Shown here: in pieces, positions 8,180 through 17,716 of the stretch
Layout: the number at the start of each line of letters is the position of its first letter
Numbering within the stretch: the first letter of the stretch is position 1
Origin: Gracilimonas sp040117685
GTDB taxonomy: Bacteria; Bacteroidota; Rhodothermia; Balneolales; Balneolaceae
Direction of reading: 5' to 3'
Assembly (NCBI RefSeq): GCF_040117685.2
Contig: NZ_JBEDYP020000008.1
Location: forward strand, 62,001 to 126,000
DNA length: 64,000 nt
Position numbers and translations under genes: made by a program
Notes under the pieces: generated by a model
Told to the model about the DNA's origin: nothing
Seen by the model: the letters and a program-made list of their open reading frames with translations, nothing else
The model's database searches: none

Positions 8180-10933
8180 TTAATCCCGGGCTTTGTTGTA
8201 CATCTTTTCGATATACGGGATTCCGTTCACCATCCAGTCTGCGGCCGGAACTTCTTTCACGTAATGATCAAACCATTGCTTCATCCTGATCTGGAAATCG
8301 ATTTGATTGGCTTCTCTCCCCAGGTGATGTCCTTCTCCCGGATATGAAAGCAGCACCACTTCTTTCCCCATTCTCCGTGCTGCGTTATAGAATTCAAGCC
8401 CCTGCATCCAGTCAACAGCGCCATCATCCGTTCCATGTAAAATCATAAACGGTGTTTCAATTTCAGGGACGTAGAACATGGGGTTTTCACGCTGGTAGAT
8501 ATCCCGGTGAGTCCATGGAGTAACTCCGCGTCCCATTCGAACTTGTCCGATTTCCATAATTCCGTGGTGATTGGTTCCGGTTCTGCCATATATGTTGTTA
8601 TAAAATCCGGTCAGGTTTGTAGGAGGGGCTCCCGTCACTACCGTTGCAAACATGTCGGTTTGAGTTAGAATAAAAGAGGATTGATATCCGCCCCAGCTGT
8701 GTCCCTGTAAACCTATTTTTTCGGGGTCAGCATATCCAAGGTCAATAACTTTTTGAGTGGCTGAAGTGATACAGTCGAGCGAGCTGGTTCCGGGCTTGCC
8801 GAACTCGAATACATTGTCGGGCATGAGAACAAGGTACCCGTTGCTTGCGTAGGTTGACATATGCGGACGGTCGTCATACACCGGCATGGAGTACTGGTGG
8901 TGCCGGTCCGACATTTTCTCATAAAAATAAACGATCATCGGGTACTTTTTGCCGGGCTCATAGTTCGCCGGCAGGGTCAGCGTGCCCTGAAGTTCGACGC
9001 CCCTGCTGTTTTCATACTCAACCAGCACTCGTTCTCCCCAGGCATATTCAGCCTGTTGAGGATTGGCGTCCGTAATTCTGGTGAAGTTTTTGAACGAAGT
9101 GTTGGTATGATAGTAATCAGGGAAATTCACGAAGGTTTCACGGGTGAGGATAACACGGTCGGTGTCACGGGCTTTTTCAACTTCATCAAAACTTACGTCT
9201 TCAAAAACAAGCGGTGTCGGTTTCCGGCCAATTCTCACCTGATAAAACCCATCTTTTTTCGTCCACTCCCCAAAAGCTGAAAGCAAGAGGTTTTTGGAAG
9301 TATCGATGTATTCCTGTTCTTCATCCAGGTTTTCGTACCTGAAGATAATTTTCTCCTGCTCCCCAAGTCCTTGTGTGATATTTGTGGCTTTTGAGCCATT
9401 CAGGGCGAGCATCCAGAGGTCGTACTTATGATTTACGATTACATTTTTGCCGTCTTTAGTCCACCCGGCTATTCCGTACGTCGGGCTTTCGTGCGGGTAG
9501 GGATGGTCAACATTGTTGAAATGAACAGGTGCGGCATCCGAGACATTGATATTTTTGTTCTGTTGCACATCATACACGAACAGGGCGGTATCCTGGTCAG
9601 CCAGTTTCTGATACAGGAAGTAACGCCCATCCGGTGAGTATCCCATCGTTCGTTTTATTTCTCCCGCAAATTGAGTTCGTTCTCCGTTTTGAAGGTTCAC
9701 CCGGTATAAACCGGCGGGAGAAACACCCCAGTTCAGGTCGCTGGTGTAAGGCTTTTCATCTCTTCCAATCATAAAGCGATTGTGATCCGAGAATTCAAGT
9801 TCTTCCATGTCTTCATCGGTCAACCGGGTAAACGAATTGTTGGTTGGGTTAAATGAAGCCACAAAAGTGAACCGGCGATCCTGGCCAGCTTGCTGTTCCT
9901 GAACGGTTTGAATGCGATCGTCTTTCCAGTGGAACACATCAACGTTGGCAACGGTATCTTTGTCCATCTTAAGTTTGGGCTCCTGTTCATCAAGTCCGAA
10001 AAATATCAGCCCCCCGTTTTCGCTCCACGACAGGCTCCGGTTATCGCTGATTACCATTTCTTCCGGAAAGTTCTGCGCCGAGTTAGGGTCGAGGGTGGCT
10101 TTACTGATGTTCCTGTTCAGGTTCCGGAAAACCAGCAGTTTATTTTCGTTGTGAATTAAGGTGTCCACCGATTGCCCTTTAAGAACGGCCAGACTGTTTC
10201 CTTTTGAACTCCAGTCTTTTCGGGGTGCATCAGCATCATCCCAGCCAAGCCCTGAATATGAAGTCGTATCAGAATCTAAAGTGATAAGTGTACCCGACGA
10301 TAAATTATGAAGATACACTCCGTTTCCGGTTTGATCGCTCGCATCTACCAGGTAAGCAAGCATGCTGCTCTTTTTGTTAAAAGCGAATTCCGATACATTC
10401 CCAATGTTATGAACCTGGTTGGTTTCCAGGTTTCTGAGAATTAAATCACTGCCTTTATGTTTGCTCTTGTCTGATTCCGGCTTCTCCCGAAGAACTGCCC
10501 AAAACTTACCATCTTCGGAGAAAGCTATATCACCGGAGCGTTCTATGGTATATTTTTCCCCGGAACTGAGATTAAGTAATTCTGCCTTCTCAAAGATTTG
10601 GTCACCTTTCTGCTGAATTTTCTTCCGGTTTTCCTCGTCAACGGTGATGGTATAAGCTACCCAGCTATTTTTATTGGAGAAAACAGCGCCTTCTCCGAGG
10701 GGGATTGTATATTGGGTATCGTTAACCAGCGATACTACGTGCAAGGTATCGTCACCGCCGTTTGGGCGAAGTCCGTAGGCCATCCAGTTTCCGTTATTTG
10801 ATAGTTCCACACCCACTATGTGCGACCAGCGGTTGTAGTCATCAATATTGAGTATTTTATCCTGAGCGGGTAACTGACTGCTTAATAAGAGCATTACTGT
10901 AAGCAGCAGAAGAGAGAGAGGTGATCTTTTCAT
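8180..10933 (-). CDS. Secreted S9 prolyl-oligopeptidase-family peptidase
   Basis: Serine peptidase of family S9, 917 residues, with a signal peptide (1-23, ending in PAQ). The N-terminal two thirds is a beta-propeller with WD-like blades (for example FSEDGKFWAVL and YSPDGRYFLYQ) that limits access to the active site. The C-terminal alpha/beta-hydrolase domain carries the triad Ser746 (GHSWGG), Asp837 (HGTDDGAV) and His869 (GEGHH). It is longer than typical dipeptidyl peptidase IV because of a larger propeller. It is expected to degrade peptides in the periplasm or outside the cell. It stands alone; gaps on both sides are about 100 bases and show no clear terminator. Confidence 0.92.
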   Translation of the reverse strand: MKRSPLSLLLLTVMLLLSSQLPAQDKILNIDDYNRWSHIVGVELSNNGNWMAYGLRPNGGDDTLHVVSLVNDTQYTIPLGEGAVFSNKNSWVAYTITVDEENRKKIQQKGDQIFEKAELLNLSSGEKYTIERSGDIAFSEDGKFWAVLREKPESDKSKHKGSDLILRNLETNQVHNIGNVSEFAFNKKSSMLAYLVDASDQTGNGVYLHNLSSGTLITLDSDTTSYSGLGWDDADAPRKDWSSKGNSLAVLKGQSVDTLIHNENKLLVFRNLNRNISKATLDPNSAQNFPEEMVISDNRSLSWSENGGLIFFGLDEQEPKLKMDKDTVANVDVFHWKDDRIQTVQEQQAGQDRRFTFVASFNPTNNSFTRLTDEDMEELEFSDHNRFMIGRDEKPYTSDLNWGVSPAGLYRVNLQNGERTQFAGEIKRTMGYSPDGRYFLYQKLADQDTALFVYDVQQNKNINVSDAAPVHFNNVDHPYPHESPTYGIAGWTKDGKNVIVNHKYDLWMLALNGSKATNITQGLGEQEKIIFRYENLDEEQEYIDTSKNLLLSAFGEWTKKDGFYQVRIGRKPTPLVFEDVSFDEVEKARDTDRVILTRETFVNFPDYYHTNTSFKNFTRITDANPQQAEYAWGERVLVEYENSRGVELQGTLTLPANYEPGKKYPMIVYFYEKMSDRHHQYSMPVYDDRPHMSTYASNGYLVLMPDNVFEFGKPGTSSLDCITSATQKVIDLGYADPEKIGLQGHSWGGYQSSFILTQTDMFATVVTGAPPTNLTGFYNNIYGRTGTNHHGIMEIGQVRMGRGVTPWTHRDIYQRENPMFYVPEIETPFMILHGTDDGAVDWMQGLEFYNAARRMGKEVVLLSYPGEGHHLGREANQIDFQIRMKQWFDHYVKEVPAADWMVNGIPYIEKMYNKARD

Positions 10934-11037
10934 TTTGAGAAGCGAATTAGATGAGTGTTTTCATGAGTGCATGTAACTGTAATTGCAGCTGATAGTCAAC
11001 ACTCGGCTTGTTAAAACTTGTCAGCGAAGGTTTTATC

Positions 11038-11415
11038 TCAATGTCCGAAATAAAATCCTTTAAGCAAGTCGGAATCGGGCAGGGTAGCAATTTTTTGTTC
11101 ACCTTTCAGGAAATCAATAATATGAGGATACGCGTTCCGAAGCTTTTCAAGCTCTCCCTTTTTTGCAAAAACGGTAAAACTATAGATTCGATCATTTCCT
11201 TTAAAAATGGTGACCCGGTATTGATTGGTAATGTCCCTGTCCAGCCTTAGTTCAAACAGGTCGTAATCGAAAGCGTAAATTTTTCTTCCGGGCTGAATGT
11301 CCTGACTTTCTTCTGCCTTCTTAATTTTGTTGATGATCTCCGCATAGTTGGGTTCAGGAACTGGGATGTCTGGTTCTTTCTTTTGCTGAAACAGGTTTTT
11401 CAGGAAATTTCGCAT
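11038..11415 (-). CDS. Unknown 125-residue cytoplasmic protein
   Basis: Not recognised. The N-terminus is basic (MRNFLKNLFQQKKE) with a short proline-rich linker (PDIPVPEP). A predicted helix follows, then an alternating beta region (KIYAFDYDLFELRLD, QYRVTIFKGNDRIYSFTVF) and a C-terminal helix. There is no signal peptide or membrane segment. It is divergently arranged with the dUTPase-fold gene, 65 bases apart, so they may share a promoter region. Confidence 0.6.
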   Translation of the reverse strand: MRNFLKNLFQQKKEPDIPVPEPNYAEIINKIKKAEESQDIQPGRKIYAFDYDLFELRLDRDITNQYRVTIFKGNDRIYSFTVFAKKGELEKLRNAYPHIIDFLKGEQKIATLPDSDLLKGFYFGH

Positions 11416-11480
11416 TGAATGAAGTCGGTTGTGATGTGTTATAAACTTAAGTTAAACAGAAATAAAAGGGAGTACAGTTT

Positions 11481-11936
11481 ATGAGTTTTTTAGCTTTTGA
11501 TGAATTGAAGAAGAAGGTGGCTAACCTGATTCATGAAGATACGCAGCGCCACGGTCATCACCTGGACCTGACGGTGGCTGAAGTTCACAGAATAAACGGT
11601 GCCGGTTCGCTGGATTTCGGAGGCAGTGAGTTTAAGCCCGCCACTACAGAAAAGCTGAATACTGAGAAACAAAAAACAGACGATGAGTATGGATGGTGGA
11701 AATTACAACAGGGCCCGTATAAGATCATTTTTAATGAGAGCGTGGATTTAGAGGACGGATCCGCCGCATTGATATCTGCTCACCCTCATGTCCGGAAAGC
11801 CGGATTGATTTCCAATGCCTATGTGCTGTCTGATGATAGTTCTACAGAGCTTTCCCTGAACGTCACGGTTTCAGAAGCCGGCTGTAATATCAAAGAAAAC
11901 GCCCGGATTGCAGAGTTAAGAATTATCAGCGACTAA
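11481..11936 (+). CDS. dUTPase/dCTP-deaminase-fold protein
   Basis: A 151-residue protein resembling the trimeric dUTPase/dCTP deaminase fold. The stretch at about 96-135 (SAHPHVRKAGLISNAYVLSDDS, then STELSLNVTV) matches the PRSSL.rkGl..n.gvID.gY.GEl.l.. core of that fold, but the catalytic serine/aspartate pattern is not clearly kept. It may therefore be a non-enzymatic nucleotide binder. The start has a ribosome site (GGGAG, about 9 bases upstream). Its stop overlaps the stop of the convergent ATPase gene by a few bases, leaving no room for a terminator. Confidence 0.6.
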   Translation: MSFLAFDELKKKVANLIHEDTQRHGHHLDLTVAEVHRINGAGSLDFGGSEFKPATTEKLNTEKQKTDDEYGWWKLQQGPYKIIFNESVDLEDGSAALISAHPHVRKAGLISNAYVLSDDSSTELSLNVTVSEAGCNIKENARIAELRIISD

Positions 11937-12625
11937 TTTTCTGCAGGCTGATTATAGGGGTCTTCTTTTACCAGGGCGCCGTCTTTCAGGTTGATGATCC
12001 GGTTGCCGTAAGCGGCCATTTTCTCGGAGTGGGTAACCTGTATAATAGTCACGCCTTCATCGTTCAGCTTTTTGAACATATCCATAATTTGCTCACTTTG
12101 TTCGGAATGAAGATTCCCGGTGGGCTCATCGGCCAAAAGCAGGTTTGGGCTTCCTATAATGGCGCGGGCAACTCCAACCACCTGCTGCTGTCCGCCCGAA
12201 AGCTGTGGCGGGAATAAATTTTTCTTCGCTACAATATTAAAGCGATCCAGTATATCAGCAACCATGGCTTTGCGCTGCTTGCTTTTCACTTTACGGTACA
12301 GCAAAGGCATTTCGATGTTTTCGTAAACGGTAAGCTCATCAATCAGGTGATAGGCCTGGAATACAAAACCGATATGGGATTTGTGGTATTCCGATTTTTT
12401 CTTCTCGCTGAGGTTGTGAACCGGTTCCCCCAGGAACGAATATTCGCCTTCTGAAGCATCATCCAAAAACCCAAGAATATTCAGCAGGGTAGATTTTCCG
12501 GCGCCGCTCGGCCCCATGATGGTAACAAATTCCCCTTCCTCAATATCGAGGTTAATCCCCTTCAGGATGAAAGTCCGCTGGAACCGTTTGTCGATGTATT
12601 TGTCTATGTTTCTTAGTTGGATCAT
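11933..12625 (-). CDS. MacB/LolD-type ABC ATPase with altered signature and D-loop
   Basis: ATP-binding subunit, 230 residues, placed after eight tandem permease genes and in their direction. Walker A is at 38-46 (GPSGAGKST), the Q-loop glutamine is Q90, LSGGQ is at 142-146, Walker B ends in D166-E167, and the switch histidine is H199. Two positions depart from the family and from the second ATPase in this window. The arginine after LSGGQQQ is Val149, within QVVGVARA instead of QRVAIARA. The D-loop reads GNLHS, with His173 for Asp. Walker and Glu residues remain, so ATP binding and hydrolysis are plausible, with changed coupling. The substrate is unknown. Confidence 0.93.
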   Translation of the reverse strand: MIQLRNIDKYIDKRFQRTFILKGINLDIEEGEFVTIMGPSGAGKSTLLNILGFLDDASEGEYSFLGEPVHNLSEKKKSEYHKSHIGFVFQAYHLIDELTVYENIEMPLLYRKVKSKQRKAMVADILDRFNIVAKKNLFPPQLSGGQQQVVGVARAIIGSPNLLLADEPTGNLHSEQSEQIMDMFKKLNDEGVTIIQVTHSEKMAAYGNRIINLKDGALVKEDPYNQPAEN

Positions 12626-12638
12626 GTTTTTTGTATTA

Positions 12639-12720
12639 AGCTATCAGCCGTCAGCGATCAGCTTTCAGTTTTATGGGTACCGTAAAACTGAAAGCTAAAG
12701 TCTGTAAGCTGACAGCTATT
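12639..12720. repeat. Inverted heptamer array, AGCNNTC family (copy 1)
   Basis: The left arm reads AGCTATC/AGCCGTC/AGCGATC/AGCTTTC, an exact 7-base period. The centre is a 14-bp perfect stem (12660-12673 with 12683-12696), and the right arm continues as the complement (GAAAGCT ... GACAGCT). It fills the gap between the ATPase start and the stop of the next permease, ending at that stop codon. Confidence 0.85.
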
Positions 12721-12721
12721 A

Positions 12722-15073
12722 TTATTCACTTCTTAAACTTTCTACGGGTGGTGTTACTGAGGCTTTGATGGATTGCCAGCTCACCGTTAGCAGAGCAATT
12801 GCCAAAGCAGACATTCCGGCTATTATGAAAATCCTTGGACCAATTTGGATGCGATAGGCAAAGTCTGCCAGCCATTGATTCATGACATACCATGCAATAG
12901 GGATCGCCACAACAAGTGAAAGAGCCACCATTTTCAGAACTTCCATATTCAGCATTACAATAATTTGGCTTACATCGGCTCCCATCACTTTGCGAATACC
13001 GATTTCTTTAGTTCTTTGCCGGGTAGAATAGGCGGTAAGTCCAAATAATCCAAGACAGGCTATAAACAGCGCAAGCAAGGTAAGCCCGCCAAACACTTGT
13101 CCCAATTTTTGTTCCGCTCCGTACTGGCTATCCAAATCGTCGCTGAGGAAATAGTACCAGAAATGACTTCCCGGAGTAACGCTGTTCCACGTCTCCCTGA
13201 TCTGGGAGAGTGTTCGCTCAGAACTGCCGGCACTCATTTTAATTACAGACATGTTTATGTCGTCACTAACATGTATGACAAGCGGTTCAACAGGGTTGTG
13301 AAGAGAAGCATAATTAAAGTCGTTGACCACTCCGATAACTTCTCCCTGTTTGGCAACTTCAAAGGAAGAACCATCTTCACTGAAATCATACCAGGATAAT
13401 TCTTTTCCAACAGGGTTTTTCCAGCCAAAATAATTTACTGCAGCCTGGTTGATTACAAAAGCCCTGGAAGCATCAGTTGAAATGTCTTCATCAAAACTAC
13501 GCCCCGTCACCATTTCCATTCCAAGGGTTTCCAGAAGGCCGGGGTTGACCTGAAGAGTACGCATGGTAGGCAGTGAATCGGGAGCCATTTCAGCCGTTTG
13601 GACAGGATAAAGAGGCAGACGCTGCCCGGGTACGTTATATGCTGCTGAAACCTGTTCTATTTCGGGCATCTTTTCCAGTTCTGCTTTCATAGCTTGATAA
13701 TTTTCGGCGCCGGTGATGATGATCTTTTCATCGCTGAAGCCCAGGTCTTTATCTTGCATGAAATTGATCTGTGAATAAACGGTTAAAGCGGCCACAATCA
13801 AAAAGATGGAAATTACGAATTGAAAGACAACCAATCCTTTGCGAAGGGTTCCGCCTGATGAAGAAGATCTGGTGGTGTTCTTTAATACGCTAACGGGTTT
13901 AAAATTTGAAAGGAAAAATGCAGGATAACTGCCGGATAAGGTTCCAACTAACAGAGCTAGCGCTACAAAACCTGTAACAGCAATCCAGCTCTGCTGGTAA
14001 GGCATGGACAGTGGGTTTCCTGTAAAATTGCTGAAAAATGGCAGGCTGATTTCAACCAGAATTAAAGCCAGCGACAAGCCCATTAAACTTAGCATAATCG
14101 CTTCTCCTAAAAACTGGCCAATCAGCTGACTGCGCTGTGCCCCCAATGTTTTTCGCATACCTACTTCTTTCTTCCGCATGGTTGAATAGGCGGTAGATAA
14201 ATTCATAAAGTTGATGCAGGCAACTATTAAAACAACGATTGCTATAGTTGCCAATATGAGCACATAGTTGAAATTTCCGGTAGCTGCGATGTCTTTTTCA
14301 GCTGATTCAAAATAGATGTCGTTCAGGGGCTGAAGTACAGGAGACGGGAAGTTTTCTTCGGTGTATTTGTTGAATGTAGAGGCTATTGCCGTTTCAACCT
14401 GAGAAGGTGATACATTTTCCGGAAGTAAGATGTAGGTATAGAACCCCGCCCAGTTCCAGTTCTCCATCATATTGCCCATATATGTTTCCAGTAGTTCGAT
14501 TGGAACTAAAAACTCATAGCGGTGATGTGAATTTAAGGGGACGTCTTTAAACACACCGGTTACTTCCAGGTCACGTCCCCACATAGTCAGGGTTTTTCCC
14601 ATGGGATTCCCGGCACCAAAATATTTCTGTGCCATAGATTCACTAATTACCATACGATTAGGAGAAGAAAGGGCAGTTTCCTTATTCCCGAGAATCAGCG
14701 GGTGAGTAAATACATTGAAGATATCAGGATCCGTAAAGGTGATATTTCTTTCCGCAAATTGTTTGTCTTCATAGGTGATATCTGAAGGGGATTTGATTGG
14801 CCAGAATCGCACAACATTCCGGGCAATTTCGGGGTAGTCATTATTGAGGGCAGGGGCCAAAGTAGGTGGCGTTGCTGCAACATCTCCATTCAATACACGG
14901 TAAATTCGTTCTGAATCAGCGTGGTAATCGTCATAGCTGAGCTCATAGTTTACCCACAGGCCAATGATGATACAGGCTGCAAGCCCTACTCCCAAACCAA
15001 TGGTATTAATGAAGGTATAGGATTTATTTTTCGCCAAGTGACGAAATGCAATCTTGATGTAATTTCTAATCAT
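12722..15073 (-). CDS. Fused MacB/FtsX-type ABC permease (tandem copy 1)
   Basis: Permease of 783 residues, last of the eight tandem copies and adjacent to the altered ATPase. It starts MIRNYIKIAFRHLAKNKSY, with the first membrane segment at about 20-42. Coupling motifs are KKEVGMRKTLGAQ (about residue 305) and TKEIGIRKVMGAD (about 700), the latter with Met in place of the usual Leu. The second half begins with RKGLVVFQFVISIFLIV. Three stop codons in frame (TAA TAA TAG) precede the repeat array. No ribosome site precedes the ATG; the upstream 90 bases are repeat array. Confidence 0.9.
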   Translation of the reverse strand: MIRNYIKIAFRHLAKNKSYTFINTIGLGVGLAACIIIGLWVNYELSYDDYHADSERIYRVLNGDVAATPPTLAPALNNDYPEIARNVVRFWPIKSPSDITYEDKQFAERNITFTDPDIFNVFTHPLILGNKETALSSPNRMVISESMAQKYFGAGNPMGKTLTMWGRDLEVTGVFKDVPLNSHHRYEFLVPIELLETYMGNMMENWNWAGFYTYILLPENVSPSQVETAIASTFNKYTEENFPSPVLQPLNDIYFESAEKDIAATGNFNYVLILATIAIVVLIVACINFMNLSTAYSTMRKKEVGMRKTLGAQRSQLIGQFLGEAIMLSLMGLSLALILVEISLPFFSNFTGNPLSMPYQQSWIAVTGFVALALLVGTLSGSYPAFFLSNFKPVSVLKNTTRSSSSGGTLRKGLVVFQFVISIFLIVAALTVYSQINFMQDKDLGFSDEKIIITGAENYQAMKAELEKMPEIEQVSAAYNVPGQRLPLYPVQTAEMAPDSLPTMRTLQVNPGLLETLGMEMVTGRSFDEDISTDASRAFVINQAAVNYFGWKNPVGKELSWYDFSEDGSSFEVAKQGEVIGVVNDFNYASLHNPVEPLVIHVSDDINMSVIKMSAGSSERTLSQIRETWNSVTPGSHFWYYFLSDDLDSQYGAEQKLGQVFGGLTLLALFIACLGLFGLTAYSTRQRTKEIGIRKVMGADVSQIIVMLNMEVLKMVALSLVVAIPIAWYVMNQWLADFAYRIQIGPRIFIIAGMSALAIALLTVSWQSIKASVTPPVESLRSE

Positions 15074-15085
15074 AATATTTTATTG

Positions 15086-15166
15086 AGCAATCAGCTGTCA
15101 GCGATCAGCTTTCAGTTTTATGGGTATCGTAAAACTGAAAGCTGAAGTCTTTAAGCTGACAGCCAT
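15086..15166. repeat. Inverted heptamer array, AGCNNTC family (copy 2)
   Basis: Units AGCAATC/AGCTGTC/AGCGATC/AGCTTTC/AGTTTTA run 15086-15120, with the inverse array to about 15166. It shares the 14-bp central stem with copy 1 but differs in the outer units. Confidence 0.85.
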
Positions 15167-15168
15167 TA

Positions 15169-17634
15169 TCATTCACTTCTTAAACTTTCGGTTGGGTTAA
15201 TTAAGGTTGCTTTAACGGATTGATAACTCACCGTAAACCACGCAACGGTAAGGGTAAGCAACCCGGCTAACAGGAAAATGCCAAATCCTAACTCAATGCG
15301 ATAGGCAAAATCTTGTAACCAGGTGCTCATGGCATACCAGGCAATCGGGGTTGCAATCACAAAGGCAATGGCTACCAATTTGGTAAATTCCTTGTTCACT
15401 AAAAAAACGATATTACCGGAAGAGGCTCCTAACACTTTTCGTACTCCAATCTCTTTTGTCCTGCGGATGACCATCAGCGAAGCAAGCCCGAACAGGCCAA
15501 GGCAGGCAATGATAATAGCCAGTACCGACCCTGTGGTTACGATCCGGCTGAGCCGGTGTTCTTCCCGGTACTGATTATCCAGTGATTGATCGACAAAGGT
15601 ATAATCAAAAGGAACGCCCGGTGCCACTTGTGCCCAAACTTCTCTGATCTGACTCACCGTTTGAGATAAATTCCCTGTTGATAAGTTGAAAGAGTACCGA
15701 GGGTCAAAGGAGTTTGAAATACCGAGGTCGGAAATCCCGCTAAACAGAATATCAGCATTCATAACTAAAGCAAGCGGTTCTACCGGAGTATGCAACGACT
15801 CATAATGGAAATTTTCCACAACGCCGATCACCTCATGCTGATCGAAGTCGGGTCCCGGCAGGCGTTGGCCGATGGGATTTTCCCAGCCGAAATATTCAAC
15901 AAGGGCTTCATTCACCATCATAGCCTGGCGTGCATCAGAGGGATTTTCATCAGAGAAATCTCGTCCTTCCGTTACTTTGATTCCGAGCGTTGAGATGAAG
16001 TCGGCATCCACAAAATTACCGTGAAAGTTTTTGGGTTGATCCTGATTATCTCTGAATCCCATCTGAAACCAGCCTCCGGTTTGTACAGGAGTAAAGGAAG
16101 AAGTTGTTATTGAAGTGATTTCAGAAGAAGCTTTCAATTCATTTATAAGTATTTGTTTCCTCCGGAAGCTTTGCTCAAATATATCAGCTGGAGAGCTTTG
16201 AGGGGTATTGCTGATACCGGATTCAAGCACCAAAACCTGGTCTTTCTGATATCCGAGATTTTTATTTTGAACATAATTCAGCTGCTGTTGGATAGTGATG
16301 GTTCCTATAATCAAAGCTATGGAAAGTGAGAACTGAAAGACGACCATCACTTTTTGGAAGCCCCCCTTTTCAGCAGACAGATTTAAACGACCTTTCAGGA
16401 CTTCTATCGGGCGAAACCCGGAGAGTACAAGAGCGGGATAAATACCGGCCACCAGGCTCACAGCTAAAGCGGTAAGCAATAATACCCCCAGTGTTACGAC
16501 TCCATAAGAGATGGAGAGCTCTGTTGCGGAAAGGTCATTGAAAAAGGGGAGGAGAAGCTCCGCAAAGGTAATGCCGATCAAGAAGGCAATAAGTGTCATC
16601 ATCAAAGCTTCACCCCAAAACTGATACATCAGATGCTGGCGGATGGCCCCTATGGTTTTTCGAATACCTACCTCTTTAGCTCTTGAAGTAGATTTGCTGA
16701 TTGAAAGGGTCATGAAATTCACGCAGGCAATCATCAGGATTAAAAAGGCGATGGCTGCAAGTATGTAAGAATAGACCGGATCGCTGACGCTGGCTTGTGC
16801 AGAAGGAAATTCGGTGTTGAGGTGAATATCGGGCAAAGGCTGGAGGCCTACTTTATAATCCTGATTTGTGAAGAAGTCCTCTCCAAACACACCCTTCATC
16901 ATAGAATCAAACTTCTCATTAAGGTCGGCTGCGTTTGCTCCTTCCTGCAGCGTCAGGTAGGTGCTTCCAAAAATATTAAACCAGCTGTTTCGCCCGCGTT
17001 CGCTAATTAAAGTTTCCAGGTTTTGATCGGGCATCAGTATCCGGTAATCCAGGCTGGAATTGGACGGGGGATTTTCAATCACACCTGTTACGGTAAAATC
17101 TTTGTAGTCATCGGTCAGCCGGATAGACAATGTTTTCTGCAGTGGATCTTCATTTCCAAAAAAGCGATTCGCTGTTGCCTCGGAAATCACAATAGAGGAT
17201 GGATTGATGAATAAATTCTGAGGGTCACCCTTCAGGATCCCGAAGTCAAAAATTTGGAAGAAATCCTTATTCACCACCAGGATGTTATCATCGAAGGGAG
17301 CCTGTGCATCGGGTGCTTTTATTAGGTTACTGAAGCTGAACATATAGGTCAGGTGTTCAACTTCCGGGATGTTGTCCTTCAGTGTAGGGCCTAAAATTAC
17401 CGGAGTGGCCGTATTAAGGATTTCCCGGCCTTCAGGGGTGGTTTCATTAACCCAGGCACGGTACGTTCGATCGGCTTTGGAATGAAATTCATCATAGCTC
17501 CACTCATTCTGAACATACAAGGCGATAAGTATGCAGCAGGCAACACCCACAGCCAGCCCAAATATGTTTATAGATGAGTACACCTTATTCTTAAACAAGT
17601 TCCGAAACGCGATTTTAAAGTAGTTTTTCAGCAT
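15169..17634 (-). CDS. Fused MacB/FtsX-type ABC permease (tandem copy 2)
   Basis: Permease of 821 residues with the two-half, eight-segment plan. The first segment is GLAVGVACCILIALYV. Coupling motifs are AKEVGIRKTIGAI and TKEIGVRKVLGAS. Its first periplasmic core contains an LTLQEGANAADLNEKF stretch that recurs with variation in the neighbouring copies, so the cores are homologous but divergent. The C-terminus reads LINPTESLRSE. The ATG is followed by the standard MLKNYFKIAFRNLFKNK opening shared by several copies. Confidence 0.9.
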   Translation of the reverse strand: MLKNYFKIAFRNLFKNKVYSSINIFGLAVGVACCILIALYVQNEWSYDEFHSKADRTYRAWVNETTPEGREILNTATPVILGPTLKDNIPEVEHLTYMFSFSNLIKAPDAQAPFDDNILVVNKDFFQIFDFGILKGDPQNLFINPSSIVISEATANRFFGNEDPLQKTLSIRLTDDYKDFTVTGVIENPPSNSSLDYRILMPDQNLETLISERGRNSWFNIFGSTYLTLQEGANAADLNEKFDSMMKGVFGEDFFTNQDYKVGLQPLPDIHLNTEFPSAQASVSDPVYSYILAAIAFLILMIACVNFMTLSISKSTSRAKEVGIRKTIGAIRQHLMYQFWGEALMMTLIAFLIGITFAELLLPFFNDLSATELSISYGVVTLGVLLLTALAVSLVAGIYPALVLSGFRPIEVLKGRLNLSAEKGGFQKVMVVFQFSLSIALIIGTITIQQQLNYVQNKNLGYQKDQVLVLESGISNTPQSSPADIFEQSFRRKQILINELKASSEITSITTSSFTPVQTGGWFQMGFRDNQDQPKNFHGNFVDADFISTLGIKVTEGRDFSDENPSDARQAMMVNEALVEYFGWENPIGQRLPGPDFDQHEVIGVVENFHYESLHTPVEPLALVMNADILFSGISDLGISNSFDPRYSFNLSTGNLSQTVSQIREVWAQVAPGVPFDYTFVDQSLDNQYREEHRLSRIVTTGSVLAIIIACLGLFGLASLMVIRRTKEIGVRKVLGASSGNIVFLVNKEFTKLVAIAFVIATPIAWYAMSTWLQDFAYRIELGFGIFLLAGLLTLTVAWFTVSYQSVKATLINPTESLRSE

Positions 17635-17641
17635 AATTTTA

Positions 17642-17716
17642 AGCTTTCAGCAATCAGCTAACAGCTCTCAGCCGCCTGACCTGACGGCTGAGAGCTGAAA
17701 AGTCTGACAGCTATTA
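17642..17716. repeat. Inverted heptamer array, AGCNNTC family (copy 3)
   Basis: AGCTTTC/AGCAATC/AGCTAAC/AGCTCTC, then a 12-bp stem AGCTCTCAGCCG with CGGCTGAGAGCT. It is almost identical to copy 4 (they differ by one 2-base insertion), whereas the flanking permease interiors have diverged. Confidence 0.85.

Noticed and set aside
8861..9280. 139-codon open frame on the plus strand
   Set aside because: It lies wholly inside the S9 peptidase gene and has no recognisable domain.
12639..12720. Reading the heptamer arrays as CRISPR
   Set aside because: Units are 7 bases with no spacers, arms are inverted, and there are no cas genes.
12639..12720. Arrays as ordinary Rho-independent terminators
   Set aside because: No T-run follows the stems on the minus strand, and many lie between genes that appear to belong to one transcription unit.
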